In this document: positions 1-12,646 of the stretch, one piece after another | How the letters are laid out: the number at the start of each line of letters is the position of its first letter | Numbering within the stretch: the stretch's first letter is position 1 | Assembly (NCBI GenBank): GCA_947685225.1 | Contig: CANTUV010000003.1 | Coordinates: 1,806,001-1,870,000 of the forward strand | Origin: Garcia nutans | Lineage: Eukaryota > Streptophyta > Magnoliopsida > Malpighiales > Euphorbiaceae | Direction of reading: 5' to 3' | DNA: 64,000 nt | Program-made: the position numbers and the translations under genes | Notes under the pieces: model-generated | The model's input: only the letters and a program-made list of their open reading frames with translations | What the model was told of the DNA's origin: nothing | Database searches by the model: none

Positions 1-118
1 AGTTTTCCACGTTAAATCTTTGTGTCTTTATTCTCTTTAATTTCTCAATTGTTATTTTATTTTCTCATTTATTCTTGCTTGAATACGGTCCGAGGGGCGG
101 GAAAATAGCGATCTTCCC
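1..118 (+). repeat. Possible Copia LTR end remnant
   Basis: The phrase around 8-60 (CACGTTAAATCTTTGTGTC followed by T-rich sequence) resembles the equivalent part of the Copia-1 LTR at 3686-3745 (CTCGTTAAATTTTGGTGTTC), and the stretch ends near a CCCAACA. This looks like the 3' part of an LTR belonging to an element left of the window. No primer-binding site follows and no partner LTR is visible, so the call rests on similarity by eye. Confidence 0.3.
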
Positions 119-630
119 AACAATATATCCTTTCCTCTCTTCATTCTTTTAATTTTAATCTTCATTTTAAATTTAAAAGCAAAAATCTAATCCACCAAAT
201 CGATTTTCACTTCAAATTCAAATAAAATAAACAATTTTATTTAACCGGTGAGCCCAAACCATGACAAGCTATCCATGGTCTATGGCGAGCCACCCATTTA
301 TTAACTAATCCTAAAATTTTATTTAGGGTGTCAAAATAATGGGTCCACATAATCATAAACTTGGAATTTTTCTAGATATGAGGTCAATACCAATGGTTAG
401 TCGGGAGATTAATTTACTTGTTGAGTTGGATACGGTCTACACTATAAGCAAATAAGCCAATTCATGCATGCATCTAATAAATAACACATGAATGTTGTCT
501 ATTCAACCATAGGATACTTGAAGTATGCTCCAGAAAAAAAGACATTATTGCCGAAAAATGGTGTCTCTAACATTGAATGATAGATAGAAGTAGATTTGGC
601 AGGTGATCAAACAATCATAAATTCAACATC
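119..630. other. Intergenic stretch, no gene seen
   Basis: AT-rich sequence without a convincing reading frame or repeat. It ends at the T-run (631-641) that marks the poly(A) tail of the minus-strand LINE. Confidence 0.5.
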
Positions 631-947
631 TTTTTTTTTTTGATAAATAGCAGTTATTTTATTCATATAATGTGGAATTATGTTAATGATACAGAACATT
701 TTGGCTACCTAGAGGAGCCTAGACTGCCCATAGGATCTTTTGCCCATTACATTCATTCCTATTCTTTCCAAAACATGAAAGGCATTTTTGAACCTCCTAT
801 TACAATAATATTCCATTTTTCCTATTACTCAAATACTATCTTGCTTGCAGACTTATAATGAGGTGCAAAAAAATTCCAAAAAAGGAGCTAGGAGGATCTA
901 ATAAGAAGTTAAGCTCCAACATATATCCGCATCAGTTATTGACATAG

Positions 948-1545
948 TTGATTGAGGAAGACCCATTAAGGAGGCTAAGCTACTCTAACCAAGTTTCTAA
1001 ATTATTTTCTCTAGTAACTCCAGATTTGGCTAGTGAATCAGCCATGAAATTAGCTTCCCGAAAGGTGTCAATGAAGGATACTAAAGTAAATAAAGATATA
1101 AGATGCTCAATTTCGGATCTCATGTCTCTCAATTTCCATAGAACATTGTCGATGGTAGCTTTAAACTAGGTTACTGCATTAATCGAATCAGACTCCACTA
1201 CTAAAGCTTTATTTCTAAACTCTAAATTGGTGGCCATCATTTTTAGAGCCTCTAAAATTGCCTGAAATCTACTTCATTAGAATCTATAACTCCAGCATAA
1301 AAAGAGAAAACATCTATGAAAATTCCATAAGAATTCCTTAGAATGCCGCCTATTCCAGCATGTCTAGGTTTGCCGATTGCTAATCCATCAACGTTCCACT
1401 TATATGTACCCAGTAATAGAGGCATCCATGATATTGGTAATCTATTTCTCTTTGTCCTTTCCCAATTTTTGACACAATCTGAGGATATCAAAAATTGTTT
1501 GACAAAATAAGGAAAGGATATATTTGCAGCAGATGTCTACCAAGC
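948..1545 (-). pseudogene. LINE ORF2 C-terminal RNase H remnant
   Basis: Minus-strand translation contains KWNVDG, then GKPRHAGIGGILRN, the start of the RNase H-like domain (RVT_3) that ends many plant L1-type ORF2 proteins. In another frame the strand continues with a segment ending in NFMADSLAKSGV, the usual end of this domain, so at least one frameshift separates the halves. The first Asp of the active site is present (VDG). The upstream reverse transcriptase is missing because Copia-1 sequence abuts near 1545-1600. Confidence 0.8.
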
Positions 1546-1559
1546 CAACCTTACCAGAA

Positions 1560-3350
1560 TAATGTCGAAGAGTTTTAAAACATTCAAGGTGGTATTGTCA
1601 AAAAATAGATGAAGATACTCCTATGGTAGAGGTGGAGTCAGATGAAGAAGGGGTTCCAACCTAAGAACCCCCACAGCAACAAGAATCTATTGCAACAAAT
1701 AGGCCACGACGAGAGATTCGCAAACCTGCTCGATTTGATGATATGGTGGCTTATGCATCCCTAATTACAAATGATGGAATTCCTAGCACTTATAATGAAG
1801 CTATCCAAAGTTCAAAAAAGAAAAAGTGGAGGAAGACCATGGATGATGAAATGCAGTCCCTTAGAAAGAATCAGACAGGGAAGCTAGCTAATCTTCCAAA
1901 GGGAAAGAAGGCAATTGGATGCAAAGGGGTATATTCAAAAAAGGAAGGATTTCTTGACAAGAACAATGTTCGCTACAAGGTAAGGCTAGTAGCTAAAGGC
2001 TATGCTCAGATGGAGGGAATTGATTATAATGAAGTATTTTCTCCAGTTGTAAAACATTCCTCCATTAGAATTTTATTGGCCTTGGTAGCACAATTGGATT
2101 TGGAACTCGTTCAAGTTGATGTAAAAACTGCATTTCTACATGGAGACTTAGAAGAGAAAATCTATATGACTCAGCCAGAAGGGTTCAAAGTTACTAGAGA
2201 AGAAAAATGGATATATAAATTGGAAAAATTATTGTACGGATTGAAACAATCTCCGAGGCAGTGGTACAAATGATTTGACAATTTTATAATGAGGCAGAAG
2301 TACACAAGGAGCAAATACAACCATTGTGTGTATTTGTGCAAGCTACAAGATGAATATTTCATATATCTTCTCCTGTATGTTGATGATATGCTGATAGCTT
2401 CAAAGAATCTAGAAGAAATTGAGAAGTTGAAGACTCAGCTGAATCAGGAGTTTGAAATGAAAGACTTGGGAAAAGGAAAGAAAATTTTAGGCATGGAGAT
2501 ATGCAGAGATAGGAAAAAAGGGAAGCTTTATTTGAATCAGAAACATTATCTGAAGAAGGTACTACAGTGTTTTGGACTGAATAAAAAGTCAAAACCTATA
2601 AGTACACCGCTTGCACCTCATATGAAGCTCAACTCATCTTCATCTCCTAAAAATGAAATGGAACGTGAGTACATGTCTAAGGTTCCATATGCAAATTTTA
2701 TTGGTAGCTTGATGAATGTTATGGTGTGTACAAGGCCAGACATTTCATAAGCAGTTGGAGTTGTGAGCAGGAACATGCATGATCTTGGTACAGAGCACTG
2801 GCAAGCTGTGAAATGGATTCTGTGGTATATTCTAAACATTGTAGATGTTGGATTGATATTTGAGCAGGATGAGAAAGATGGTCAATGTGCAGTTGGATAT
2901 TGTGATTTTGATTATGCTGGTGATTTGGATAAACATCGATCAACTACTGGTTATGTGTTTACACTTGATAAGGGGCTGGTTAGTTGGAAGTCTACATTAC
3001 AGTCAACAGTTACCTTGTCCACTACGGAAGCAGAGTACATGGTAGTATCAGAGGTTGTTAAAGAAGCAATTTGGCTTCAAGGGTTGCTTGGTGAACTGGG
3101 GGTTAGAAAAAAACACATTAAAGTGCATTGTGATAGCCAAAGTGCTATTCATTTATCAAAGAACCAAGTTTACCATGAAAGGATGAAGCATATCAATATT
3201 CGGTATCATTTTGTACGTGAGATTCTGGAGAAATGTGAAATATTACTTTAGAAAATTCGCACCACTGATAATCCCGCAGATATGTTGACAAAAATGGTGA
3301 CAACTGTCAAGTTCAACCATTGTTTGGACTTGATTAATATTTTAAAAAAT
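1560..3350 (+). pseudogene. Copia-1 pol: reverse transcriptase and RNase H, broken
   Basis: The translation begins in the integrase-RT linker (RPRREIRKPARFDDMV) and continues into the Copia reverse transcriptase: QVDVKTAFLHGDLEEKIYM, YGLKQSPRQWY, then the catalytic YVDDMLIAS. RNase H follows (STTEAEYMVVSE, HCDSQSAIHLSKNQ) and the frame ends at NILKN. In-frame stops lie after QWYK (2271), after RPDIS (2748) and after CEILL (3249). The usual GYCDSDYAGD reads GYCDFDYAGD. Gag, protease and integrase are absent, so this is only the 3' half of a TNT1-like element in the opposite orientation to the surrounding LINE. Confidence 0.9.
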
Positions 3351-3447
3351 TGAAGATGAATGCTTCACAGCTCAATTGAAGACACTACTAAAATAGTTTC
3401 TGTTGAAAGAATATTTGCATATTGTAGATTTAGCTAAGGTGGAGAAT

Positions 3448-3946
3448 TGTGAATAGTGGCTAAATGGCTATCCCACATTGGAAAATTAAGAATATGGAGA
3501 GGAGTCCTAAGGCTATAAAAGGACCCCCAAAGGACCCCTCCTTCCTTAGCTAAGATCATCCCAAATAAGCCTAATTGTTTATGTGGCTTATTTTTATCTT
3601 CTCTCTCTTTTGTATTTCTTCTTTGAAATTAGTAATATTATTTTGGTGGTGTCTAAGGAAATAGGCAAATTGGCCGAACCTCGTTAAATTTTGGTGTTCT
3701 CTTTATTAATTATTTAATAGTTATTTTAGTATAGTTGTGGTGGTATTTTGTGCTGGTGATTATATGTCTAGAAAAATTCTGTCTAAGAAAAGACTTAGTA
3801 TTTAAGAGTGTCCATTGTGACCCACCTCTCTAGTGTCCATTGTGACCCACCTCTCTTTCCTGAGAATTTTTTTGATACAATTATTGGTGCAATTGTTCAC
3901 ACACTATATATTTTATTGGTGAAAAATTAATCCAATTTCCACAACA
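3448..3946 (+). repeat. Copia-1 3' LTR (499 bp)
   Basis: The LTR follows a purine-rich tract (AAGGTGGAGAATTG) and starts TGTGAATAG at 3448. It ends ...CCACAACA at 3946, where LINE codons (G-P-D-G-F-N-L-I-F on the minus strand) resume at once. Canonical TG...CA termini. A perfect 25-bp tandem duplication sits inside. No 5' LTR is present, so age cannot be estimated from LTR divergence. Confidence 0.75.
3807..3856 (+). repeat. Perfect 2 x 25-bp tandem repeat in the Copia-1 LTR
   Basis: Two identical 25-base units abut at 3807-3831 and 3832-3856; each holds GTCCATTGTGACCCACC. Perfect identity suggests a recent duplication or slippage inside an otherwise decayed element. Confidence 0.95.
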
Positions 3947-5343
3947 AATATTAGATTAAACCCGTCAGGGCCAAGGAGCCTTATTTTCGTTACATAAGAA
4001 TAGAGCCTGATGAATCTCATTTAGTTGCAATGGTCTTTCTAGTTCTTCTACCTCTGTTTGTTCAAGTTTAGTGAACTGTAGGTTTTGTATCAAAGTTTGT
4101 GATGAGATTGATTCCTTGAAAAGGTTGGAGAAGAAAGTAGTGATATTGTTTCTAATTTCATCTACCTCAGTTAACAGTACATTGCCCACGGATAATGCCT
4201 GGATGGAGTTCTTTTTCTTTCTTATAGAAGCAGTCATATGGAAGAAACGAGTATTGTAGTCTCCTGCTTTTAGCCATTACAATCTTGATAACTGTCTCCA
4301 ATAAGATTCGCTTTGCTTGTGCTTAGACCAAAGCTGTGCCCATAGAACCCTCCTCCTCCTTTTTAGGATCTCATTTTGAGGTGAAGATTCTAATGTGATG
4401 TCTATTCCATCAATATGTTCCTCTAGAGCTGTAATGTCCCTATCAATGTTGCCAAACTCATGTTGGTTCCATCTACTCAGTTTGAACCTTATTATCTCAA
4501 GCTTACGAAAGAGATTTGTTTGGCCAGAAGTATTTATTTGTTGTCACCAACATGTAACCATATCCTTGAAACCAGATTGTAGAAACCAACAGTTTAGTGA
4601 ACGAAAAGGCCAGGGTCCCATGAGTGTTGTTCATTCTCCATAAGTAAAGGGTAATGATCAGACAGACCCTTCCTAAGACCCCAAAGTTTAATGTTTGGAA
4701 ACAGCACCATCCATTCATGGTTGACCAGTGCACGATCAATCCTACTTGCACCTCCACAATTAGCCCATGTATACTTTCTTCCAAACAGTGGTAGGTCATG
4801 TAATTCATAAGAATCAAAGAAACTAGTTAAATTTTCCACCCCCGATCTTGAATAAGTACCATAACTTCTATCTTGAATACCAAGAACTTTATTAAAGTCC
4901 CCTAGCATTATCCATAGGTCAGTGAATGAAGATCTTAGCTGAGAGATCTCATCCCACACTTTGATCCTATCATGATCACTTCCAGGCCCATATAAACATA
5001 TTATGGAACAGTTAAAGGACGATTGTGCCAATGCCCCTTTAAAGCTATCCAGTTCGTGCTTTTATGAGAAGCCTTGCAAGTGAAGGATGCTTTATTCCAA
5101 GAGAGAAAAATGCCTCCTGCTCCATTGTTTGCATCGGCTGAAATCCAATCCGCTTTAATTGTGCCCCAAATGCTCTTACAAATGGATTCACCAACTGCTA
5201 AAATTTTCATTTCTACAATTGCCACCACATCTTGTTCCTTCTTTATTACCCAATTTCTAACTGCTACTCTTTTAATTTTGGCAACAATGCCTCCAGTGTT
5301 CCAAAATAGGATTCTTATTTATAAGTTGCCTCCACCCTTTTAG
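3947..5343 (-). pseudogene. LINE ORF2 N-terminal half: endonuclease and first RT motif
   Basis: On the minus strand the endonuclease begins near 5330 (KRVAVRNWV, then VVAIVEMKI) and runs to about 4400. Visible exonuclease/endonuclease/phosphatase-family landmarks are YGPG, LGDFN and the terminal SDHYPLL. The RT approach region follows (4237-3965) with EVDEIRNNITTFFSNLFKE and NENKAPWP. The family motif APGPDGFN is broken by one extra base, so APWP meets a stop and DGFNLIF continues in the next frame up to 3947, where Copia-1 begins. Several frame changes between 5228 and 4503 confirm a dead copy. Confidence 0.88.
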
Positions 5344-7274
5344 ATTCCTCTTCGCTGATAATGTCAAACAACCCCTTGCAAACCTTTTCTCTACTGGTGT
5401 CCTTGAATAAGCCCAGTGTAGTTCCAATTTCCCATGTGCTTTTAACCTCCCTTCTCAATTTGTCTAACTGATTTGTCTCATCTATCCTTGTCTCCCTTGA
5501 TGACATCGAATTCTCTTGCACAACAGTGTTAAGAGGGTCCTTCATTTTGCTATGATTATACTTATTGACATTTTTAATGTTGTTGGAGATTGAGATGGAA
5601 TTTTGAAGAAGTGGCGTTGAAAGGCCGAGACCCATTCATATTCCAATCCTTTTCACCCTCCTTTTGGATATTGCTTGGTCTTCTTTGAACTCTTACTAAT
5701 CTTTTTTCTTAAGTTTCTTTTTCCTTCCACGTTTTAATTTGGCTATGACCATATTTGACTGAAACAAGTTATATCCAACATCAGAGGGATCTTCATTATT
5801 GTCATCAACTTGGGCTGAGCGATTGGGTGGATCATATGATCTAGGTGATACTAAGGAAGAGGAATGGTTTTGACAGATGGGTATTGTTTATTATGGCCCA
5901 AGATGGTTTTATCTATAATATTCTGTAGAAGTTTTGGTGTTGAGTTTTATAAAATGGTCTAGTGAGTGGAGGGGGCAGCTTCTTATGTCAGAGGCGCACG
6001 ATGAGTAATCTGGGCATAAGATGTATTTGATGAGTCAGGCTGGCAGGGATTTTTTGAAGTAAGGGGCACGTGATTAGAAGGGATGGGTTGACGATTATTA
6101 AAAGGTGAAAGTGGAGAATAATTAATTCTAGAAACATGCTCCCTGCTAGCTGGATGACAAATATTCACTGCCACCATGTCGCTGTTCTGCAAGTTGGCCG
6201 GAGAGGAACTGATGTTTGTGTTGTTGTTTAGAACTAGAAACAAGTGTGCCATTTGTCCCAGCTCTTCCAATATGTTTATCCAAAACAAATCCTCATCAAT
6301 CATAATTGGTATGGTTTCCTCGATCTTGCCCTTATCAGTGCTTATTAGAATTCTTGTAGAATCTAGTCTATCTTTATTGCTAGTTGCCTCATCCACCATT
6401 ACAAGAGACCCCCATCTACTAGTGATACAAGAGAAGAACTTCAGATCCCAAGCTTGGAGTGGCACACGGTCTATGCAAAGCCAAGAAAATCTTTCGAATG
6501 TTGTATCATTTTTATCCCACCTTCTGACAAAACTGAATCTTTCTAGGAGCCATGGCTGGTCATTCTTAAGGAAATCCCCCATGTCCTGACTGTTTTCAAA
6601 GATTAATAGTGCTGACTTTCCTCCCAATGCTACGATTTTGCATCTCATGCCGCAATGTTTACTGAATAAGCCCTGTAGGTGATGAAGGTGTTCAACGGAT
6701 ATAACTTCGCCAACTATACCAGCCTTAAGCTAGGAATTATCACATTCATTTGTGTAGAAAGTAAGAACAGGAGTTTCATTGCTTTTCAATGTGTTATTAA
6801 CCAATTTTGGTCTGCCTTGCTTGACAATGTTATAGTATAAAGCAGTACGGTCTGTCCTAGCATTAACAGCTTGGAAATGCTTGGCACCTGTGGTGGAGTG
6901 GTATTCATTTGGCTGTCTAACTTTGGCGGTCAGATGCTTAGCCGCATACTTGACTTATATTTTGTTTTGTTTGAAGGACCTACTAACCCCTAAAATAGCT
7001 CGTTCCGCTTCTATGTGTGTCTTGAATATGATGAAACCATATCTCACATTAGCATACTTCATAAGTTTCCTAGGCACAAAAGCATCATACACTCTGCCAT
7101 ACTGGGTGAACAAGAGGTGAAGATCTTTTGAGGTGGTTTCCAAAGGAAGGCAATCGATAAATTAAGATATGAAATTTTCTCTCCATTCCACACCCAATCT
7201 GGTTTCATTAAGCTGAACACTGTCCTCGAGGATGTCCCTATGAAAGGACAACGATTTAAGGTTTGGGTTGACAT
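5315..7274 (-). pseudogene. LINE ORF1 (RRM-like, DUF4283-like) and ORF1-ORF2 linker
   Basis: Three broken frames on the minus strand form one ORF1. At 7143-6955 DLHLLFTQYGRVYDAFVP and VRYGFIIFKT give an RRM-type nucleic-acid-binding domain. At 6648-5983 GDFLKNDQPWLLERF, DRVPLQAWD and RILISTDK match the DUF4283 part found in plant L1 ORF1 proteins. At 5635-5315 WEIGTTLGLFKD is the acidic linker often seen before the endonuclease. ORF1 proteins bind LINE RNA. A zinc knuckle was not found. Confidence 0.78.
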
Positions 7275-7350
7275 GCAAAAAAGGTTTATTTGGTGAGGTT
7301 AAGTTTGGTTTGGGAGCTATCATGGTCATAATAATTACTTAGTGGAATCT

Positions 7351-8302
7351 GCAATAACAAGAGTCTTACTATTTGCGGAATTTGACCTTGTCTTCTACAT
7401 TTCTATTGCAGGCAACATAATTGATGGAAGCAATGGAGATGTTGCAGTGGACTAGTATCAAAAGTTCAACATGTAATTATTTTTTTTATTTTTTAATTAT
7501 TTATATTTTTCAAAATGCATTTAATATCTAGTAAAAAATAATTTAAATGTATCAATTTGTTCTATTATGAAGGGTAAAAAAGAAAAAAAGGAATACAATA
7601 TTATTTAAACTTTGTGAAACAAAAATGACAACACTTTTAGGATGATAGTGGTATATATTTTGCAAGAGTTTCTTTAGCTCATATAGGATATTTTATTTAT
7701 TTATTTATTTTTTCTAATGGCTTAGGTTTTGACCAACTGCTTTTATCCATTATGTTCCATAATCATAACATATATGTATGTGTAGTTGTGCGTGTATATA
7801 TATATATATTTAAATTGTATATATATATATATTAATTTTGAAAAAAAAACTCAATATTATATTGTATGTTAAATGCTGAAAATTGCATGATTTATTTTTG
7901 TTATAGACATCTTAGTTCATAGGCGCAAAAATATAAACTAGACTTAGAAAATACAATTTAATTAGGTGGGAACTGCAGCATTTTATTGAGCAAATTGATT
8001 ATCATTATCGCTGTGCTTCTTGATGAAGGTAAGAGCGGCTAATTTAAAATTTGCTTGGAGTCGGAGGAAAGCATCAAATTACTGTTTTATAAACTAAAAA
8101 GTTTTTTCAGTTTAACAAATAAACTTCATCAATAAGTTTAATAAGTTCCAAAAATGAAAACAAACTTCATCAATTGAAATTGAATATTAGAATAGTCATT
8201 TATCTGGTAATTTCTGACTTTTTGTTTCAGAAAATGAATCTGCTTATTTCTCTAGATGTCTTATTGAAACATGAAAAAGTCAAAATTACAACAGATTAAT
8301 TG
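7351..8302. other. AT-rich intergenic sequence
   Basis: No coding evidence. Contains a TTTA repeat near 7691-7710 and short TA repeats near 7795-7833. It lies between the 5' side of the LINE and the Copia-2 target site. Confidence 0.5.
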
Positions 8303-8307
8303 AGGAG

Positions 8308-8440
8308 TAATAGACTTCAAGTGATATTTTCATTCAACTGTGGTATGGGTCTTAAATAACCCTAACAAGATAACATTTGTTACAATACAACTAATACAAC
8401 AACTTAACTATTTTTATACAGATTGCATCATTATCTAATA
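8308..8440 (-). repeat. Copia-2 3' LTR (133 bp)
   Basis: Starts TATTAGATAATG on the minus strand and ends GTCTATTA. It is preceded on the minus strand by a polypurine tract (TTGAGGGGG). The same length as its partner and the flanking AGGAG fix the ends, which are TA...TA rather than TG...CA. Confidence 0.9.
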
Positions 8441-9979
8441 CACCCCCTCAAGTTGGTCAATCGATGAGGAAAGATAGTCAACTTGGATCGTAGCTGTTGG
8501 AAGCGCTGCTTTGGCAAAGCTTTTGTTAAGATGTCTGCTATTTGGTCCTTTGTGGAAATATACCGAACTTGAACTTCTTTTGATTCAACTTTGTCATGAA
8601 CAAAATGCACATCTATTTGCACATGCTTCATTTTACTATGATATACTGGGTTTACCGCCAGAGTTGTTGCTCCTAAATTGTCACTCCACATAACCGATAT
8701 TTTAGTCTCAAGTCCAAGTTCATGAAGCATATTGCGAACCCAGATTACCTCAGAAGTTGCATTTGCAATAGCTCGATACTCCGCTTCAGTGGAGGAACGC
8801 AAAACACTCATTTGTTTTTTGGACTTCCATGACACAAGATTTCTCCCAAGATAGATAGCAAACCCTATTGTTGATTTTTTATCCTCAACACTTCCAGCCC
8901 AGTCAGAGTCACTATATGCAGAAATAACATCAACCGATGATGGTTGTAGAAGCAAACCATACCCAGCAGTCCCTTGTAAATACCGGAGTATTCGTTTCAC
9001 TTGAAGCCAATGGAGTTCCGTTGGTTTATGCATAAAGTGAGCCAGCCTATTCAATGCAAACAAAATCTCAGGCCGAGTAAACAATAAATACAAGAGGTTG
9101 CCTATAGTACTCTGGTATACCGTCGGATAAAAAACAGAAGCAGAAGTATGCAGTGTCGCAGACGTTGCAAGTGGAGTAGATACAGACTTGGAATTTTCCA
9201 TTTTAACTCTTTTTAACAGGTCAATAACATATTTCTGTTGTGTCAGAAATAAAGACCCATCTTTCCAATGTGCTTGTATGCCCAGAAAATAATGGAGCTA
9301 TCCTAAGTCCTTAAGTAAAAACTTAGAACATAAATGTTGTTGAAAATTTGCTAACAGATCAGAATTGCTCCCTATTAGCAGTAGATCATCAACATAAGTT
9401 AAGCAATACATTACCCCATCCTTTGGTCAAAAAATAAACAATGAAGCATTAAGCTTTGATTGAACAAATCCATACTGCAAAAGAGCCACTTTTAAGCAAG
9501 TATTCCACTGCCTTGGTGCTTGCTTTAATCCGTACAGTGAATGATGAAGCTTGCACACAAAAGTTGGCTTTGAGGTATCAAAAAAACCCGGTGGCTGCTG
9601 CATATAAATTGGTTCATCAAGCCTACCATGAAAAAAAGCATTATAGACATCAAATTTTTTAACAAGCCATTTATTGGAAACTGCAAGACTTAACACCAAA
9701 TAAATAGTAACTGGTTTTACAACAGGAGAAAATGTTTCTCCAAAGTCAATCCTTGGTCTTTAATGAAATCTTTTGGCCATGAGACGCGCCTTGTATCGAT
9801 CCAAAGAGCCATTTGAATGTTCTTTGACTCTAAAAACCCACTTGCACCCGATTATATTAGCTTGTGGAGGTGGCTCAACAAGTTCCCAAGTTCCAAGCTT
9901 AATCAATGAATTCAACTCATCATCAAGAGCCTCACGCCACTCCTTATATTTTTTAGCTTCGGTGACACTTCCTGGTTGA
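8431..9979 (-). pseudogene. Copia-2 reverse transcriptase and RNase H
   Basis: Minus-strand pieces give YKEWREAL, SPVVKPVTIY, KFDVYNAFFHGRLDEPIYM, YGLKQAPRQWN, the catalytic YVDDLLL near 9385, and then RNase H with SAYSDSDWAG, SSTEAEYRAIA and TKDQIADILTKALP. Stops interrupt near 9770, 9426 and 9300. The last codons (GCIR, then stop at 8433-8431) lie inside the 3' LTR, so pol reads through the polypurine tract into the LTR by about ten bases. Confidence 0.9.
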
Positions 9980-11584
9980 AGAGGAGGTTTAATAGCAGAA
10001 AATGCCTTTGGTTTGGATGGCTCATTTTGGACCTTGTTAACATTGGATGTACATTAACTGCTCCCTCGGGTGAAGCCAATACTGGTCTCGGCTGATCTGA
10101 TTGTGAGCTTTGGGAAGACAACATTGGTGACTGGATAACAGGCTGTGAATCCATGACAAGAGCAGGAGCTGCCGATTTTGTTTGAACAATTGAAACACTA
10201 TTTGTAGATCGTTGAGGTGTAGGAGATGGGATTAAATGAACCGGTGGCCACCCAAGAACTCCAGGACTAGTACTAACAGATCGGGGAACAGCTGCAACCT
10301 GCACTATCAATGACTGAAATGGAAACTTTGTTTCGTCAAACACCACATGTCTGGAAATATACATCCGCTTAGCCATAACATCATAGCATTTATATCCTTT
10401 GTGAACCGAGCTGTAACCAAGGAAAATGCAAGAAGTAGACCTATTCTTTAACTTGTGATGATTATAGGGTTGTAAATAGGGGCAACATAAACAACCAAAA
10501 GTGCAAATACTATATAAATCAGGCAATTTCCTAAACAACTGTTCACATGGAGATTTATGCAACAATGGTGTAACTACCTGATTAATAATATAGACAGCCG
10601 TTTCAAAAGCAAAATCCCAGTAATCCAAAGGTATAGTTGCATAGTTCAATAAAGGCAAGCCAGTTTCCACAACATGCCTATGTTTGCACTCAGCACAACC
10701 ATTCTGATGAGGCATATAAGGACAAGAAATTCATAAAGAAATGCCATTATCAGATAAATAAGCAGCCAGTAATCGAAATTCCCCTCCCCAATCACACTAA
10801 AAGCTCTTAATTTTGGTTGCAAAATAATTCTCAACAAATTTTAGAAACTTAATAAAAGTAGGCAGCACATCAGATTTTCGTTTAAGACAATATAACCAGG
10901 AATATTTACTGTAATGATAAAAAAGAGTACATAATAACGATTGCCATTAATGGAAGTAACAGGGGATGGTCCCCATACATCAGAACAAATAAGCTCAAGA
11001 GGAGCAGAAGCAGTGAAAGAAGACAATGGAAAAGCTAAGCGATGCGATTTACTAACACAACAAGAAGAACAAAGTTCCTTTTTATTTGAAGAATAATCAA
11101 TTTTATTGTGTTTCAAGGTAGACAAAATAGCTCCATCATGAGCATGACCCAAAAGAGAATGCCAAGACTTAAAGGAAACATGATGAACAGCAGCAGAAGA
11201 CAAAAAATTAAAAGCTGAAAGTTTGTAAAGCCCATGATCAACCGAACCTTTTTGAAGGACCTTCCTCATGTGGATATCCTTGATAAGAAAACAATCAGGA
11301 AAGAACTCAAGTGAGACTTGATTATCAGTAGTAAAATTCAAAACTGACAGCAAACTAAATAGAGATTGAGTAGAAAATAAGATATTGTCCAAATGAAAAT
11401 CATGATCAGTATGTAAAATGGTACTGCCTACATGAGAGATGGGAATTGTATTACCATTACTTACTGTAACCTCATCAGGACCCCCATGTTCAGATTCAAT
11501 CGTCAAGTTACCAACAGAACCAGTAAGATGGTAAGTGGCACAAGTATCAACAATCCAGGATTGTTGTGGTTGATAAGCTGACAT
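9980..11584 (-). pseudogene. Copia-2 protease and integrase
   Basis: The frame at 11584-10841 opens with WIVDTCATYHLTG, the aspartic protease site; the usual DTGA reads DTCA, so Gly is replaced by Cys next to the catalytic Asp. The GAG-pre-integrase zinc-binding part follows (WHSLLGHAH, then CSSCCVSKSHR), then LELICSDVWGP with the first integrase Asp. After a break at about 10840 the region continues with MPHQNGCAECKHRHVVE (third acidic residue), FGCLCCPYL and VFDETKFPF up to the linker. Several frames are needed, so no integrase can be made. Confidence 0.88.
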
Positions 11585-11654
11585 AGCAAGTGCAGAGTTC
11601 CAAGGCTGTGATTAACTGATTGGAGTAGAAACTGTATGATAAGCTTGAGGTGTG

Positions 11655-12583
11655 GAATTAATTTTCCTCTGACTGGGACATTGTCGAGCTACATGACCCG
11701 AGCCATTACAGTTATAACAAACTGCATAACTAAGAAATTGTCCCTGAAACTGCTGAGACTGAGAAGAATAATTCTGAAAATTTTGAAAATTCTATGTTCG
11801 ACCACCTCTTCCACGCATCCCTCGTCCACCTCAGCATCCCCTATTGTTTTGAAATCCCAACGCCGATTGCTGAGGTCAAGTTGACAACAATGCAGTGACA
11901 AGAGCAGCAGAAGACTCATACTTTTTCTGTTGCAACTCTTCAGACAACCGTAAGCCAAATAGTTCATCATAAGAAGGAAGCTTCAATTTTGCCTCCATAG
12001 AACGAACAAAGGGACGATAATCTGGTCCCAACCCATCGAGTATTGCACCAACAAGATCATCACTGGAAATAGGATTGTTAAGAGCCAGAAGTTGATTGCT
12101 TAATAATTTTGCTCGGTGCATATAAACCATAATTGAATCAGTATTTCTCTCAAGATGATGAATCGCATTCTTGAGATGTCGAACCTGAGCAGCATTCCAA
12201 GCGGTGAAACTTTGTTCAAGCTGTGTCCATATTTCTAGGGCTGAAGTAGCACCAACAGAACTAGAGAGCAATTCTTCAGATAGAGAAGCATTAAGCCAAC
12301 TCATAACAATTTGATCTTCTCAAAACCAAATAGTGTAGGCTAGATTTAGAGTATCATTCGACAGAGAAGGCTGTGGGGAAACATGACTCGGATCGATATG
12401 TGTATCGAGATTATAGCCTCGAAGCAACGGCAACATTTGGGTTTTCCAGAGAACATAATTGGTTGGGGTTAATTTAACATTGATCTGATGAGAAACATTA
12501 GGAATAGTAGATGGTGAAGAGGTGATGATGGAAGAAGAAATTGAAGGAGCAAGGGTTAATTGAGGAGTTCTCTCTGTTCCCAT
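11655..12583 (-). pseudogene. Copia-2 gag
   Basis: The first frame (12583-12320) holds LTPTNYVLWKTQMLPLLRGY, the N-terminal gag motif. An in-frame stop splits it from 12304-11876, which has the UBN2-type gag core (ALEIWTQLEQSF, IMVYMHRAKLLSNQL, LDGLGPDYRPFV). A CCHC knuckle CYNCNGSGHVARQC lies at about 11712-11670. The nucleocapsid part would package element RNA. Confidence 0.88.
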
Positions 12584-12646
12584 AGCAACGATTACAAACG
12601 AAATATAAGAGAAAAAAAAAAGAAATGATGATTAAACCCTTTAAGG

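Larger units (their letters stand above)
631..7350 (-). mobile_element. Decayed L1-type LINE interrupted by a Copia fragment
   Basis: Reading on the minus strand from about 7350 down to 631, the order is: an RRM-like and DUF4283-like ORF1, an APE-type endonuclease, the first motif of reverse transcriptase, then Copia-1, then the terminal RNase H, a 3' UTR and an 11-base A-run (T-run at 631-641 on the plus strand). This is the architecture of plant L1-like LINEs. The reverse transcriptase core is absent, and many stops and frameshifts show that the element is dead. The 5' end is not sharply defined and no target duplication was found. The left LINE/Copia-1 junction lies between about 1545 and 1600; the right one is at 3946/3947. 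Confidence 0.85.
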
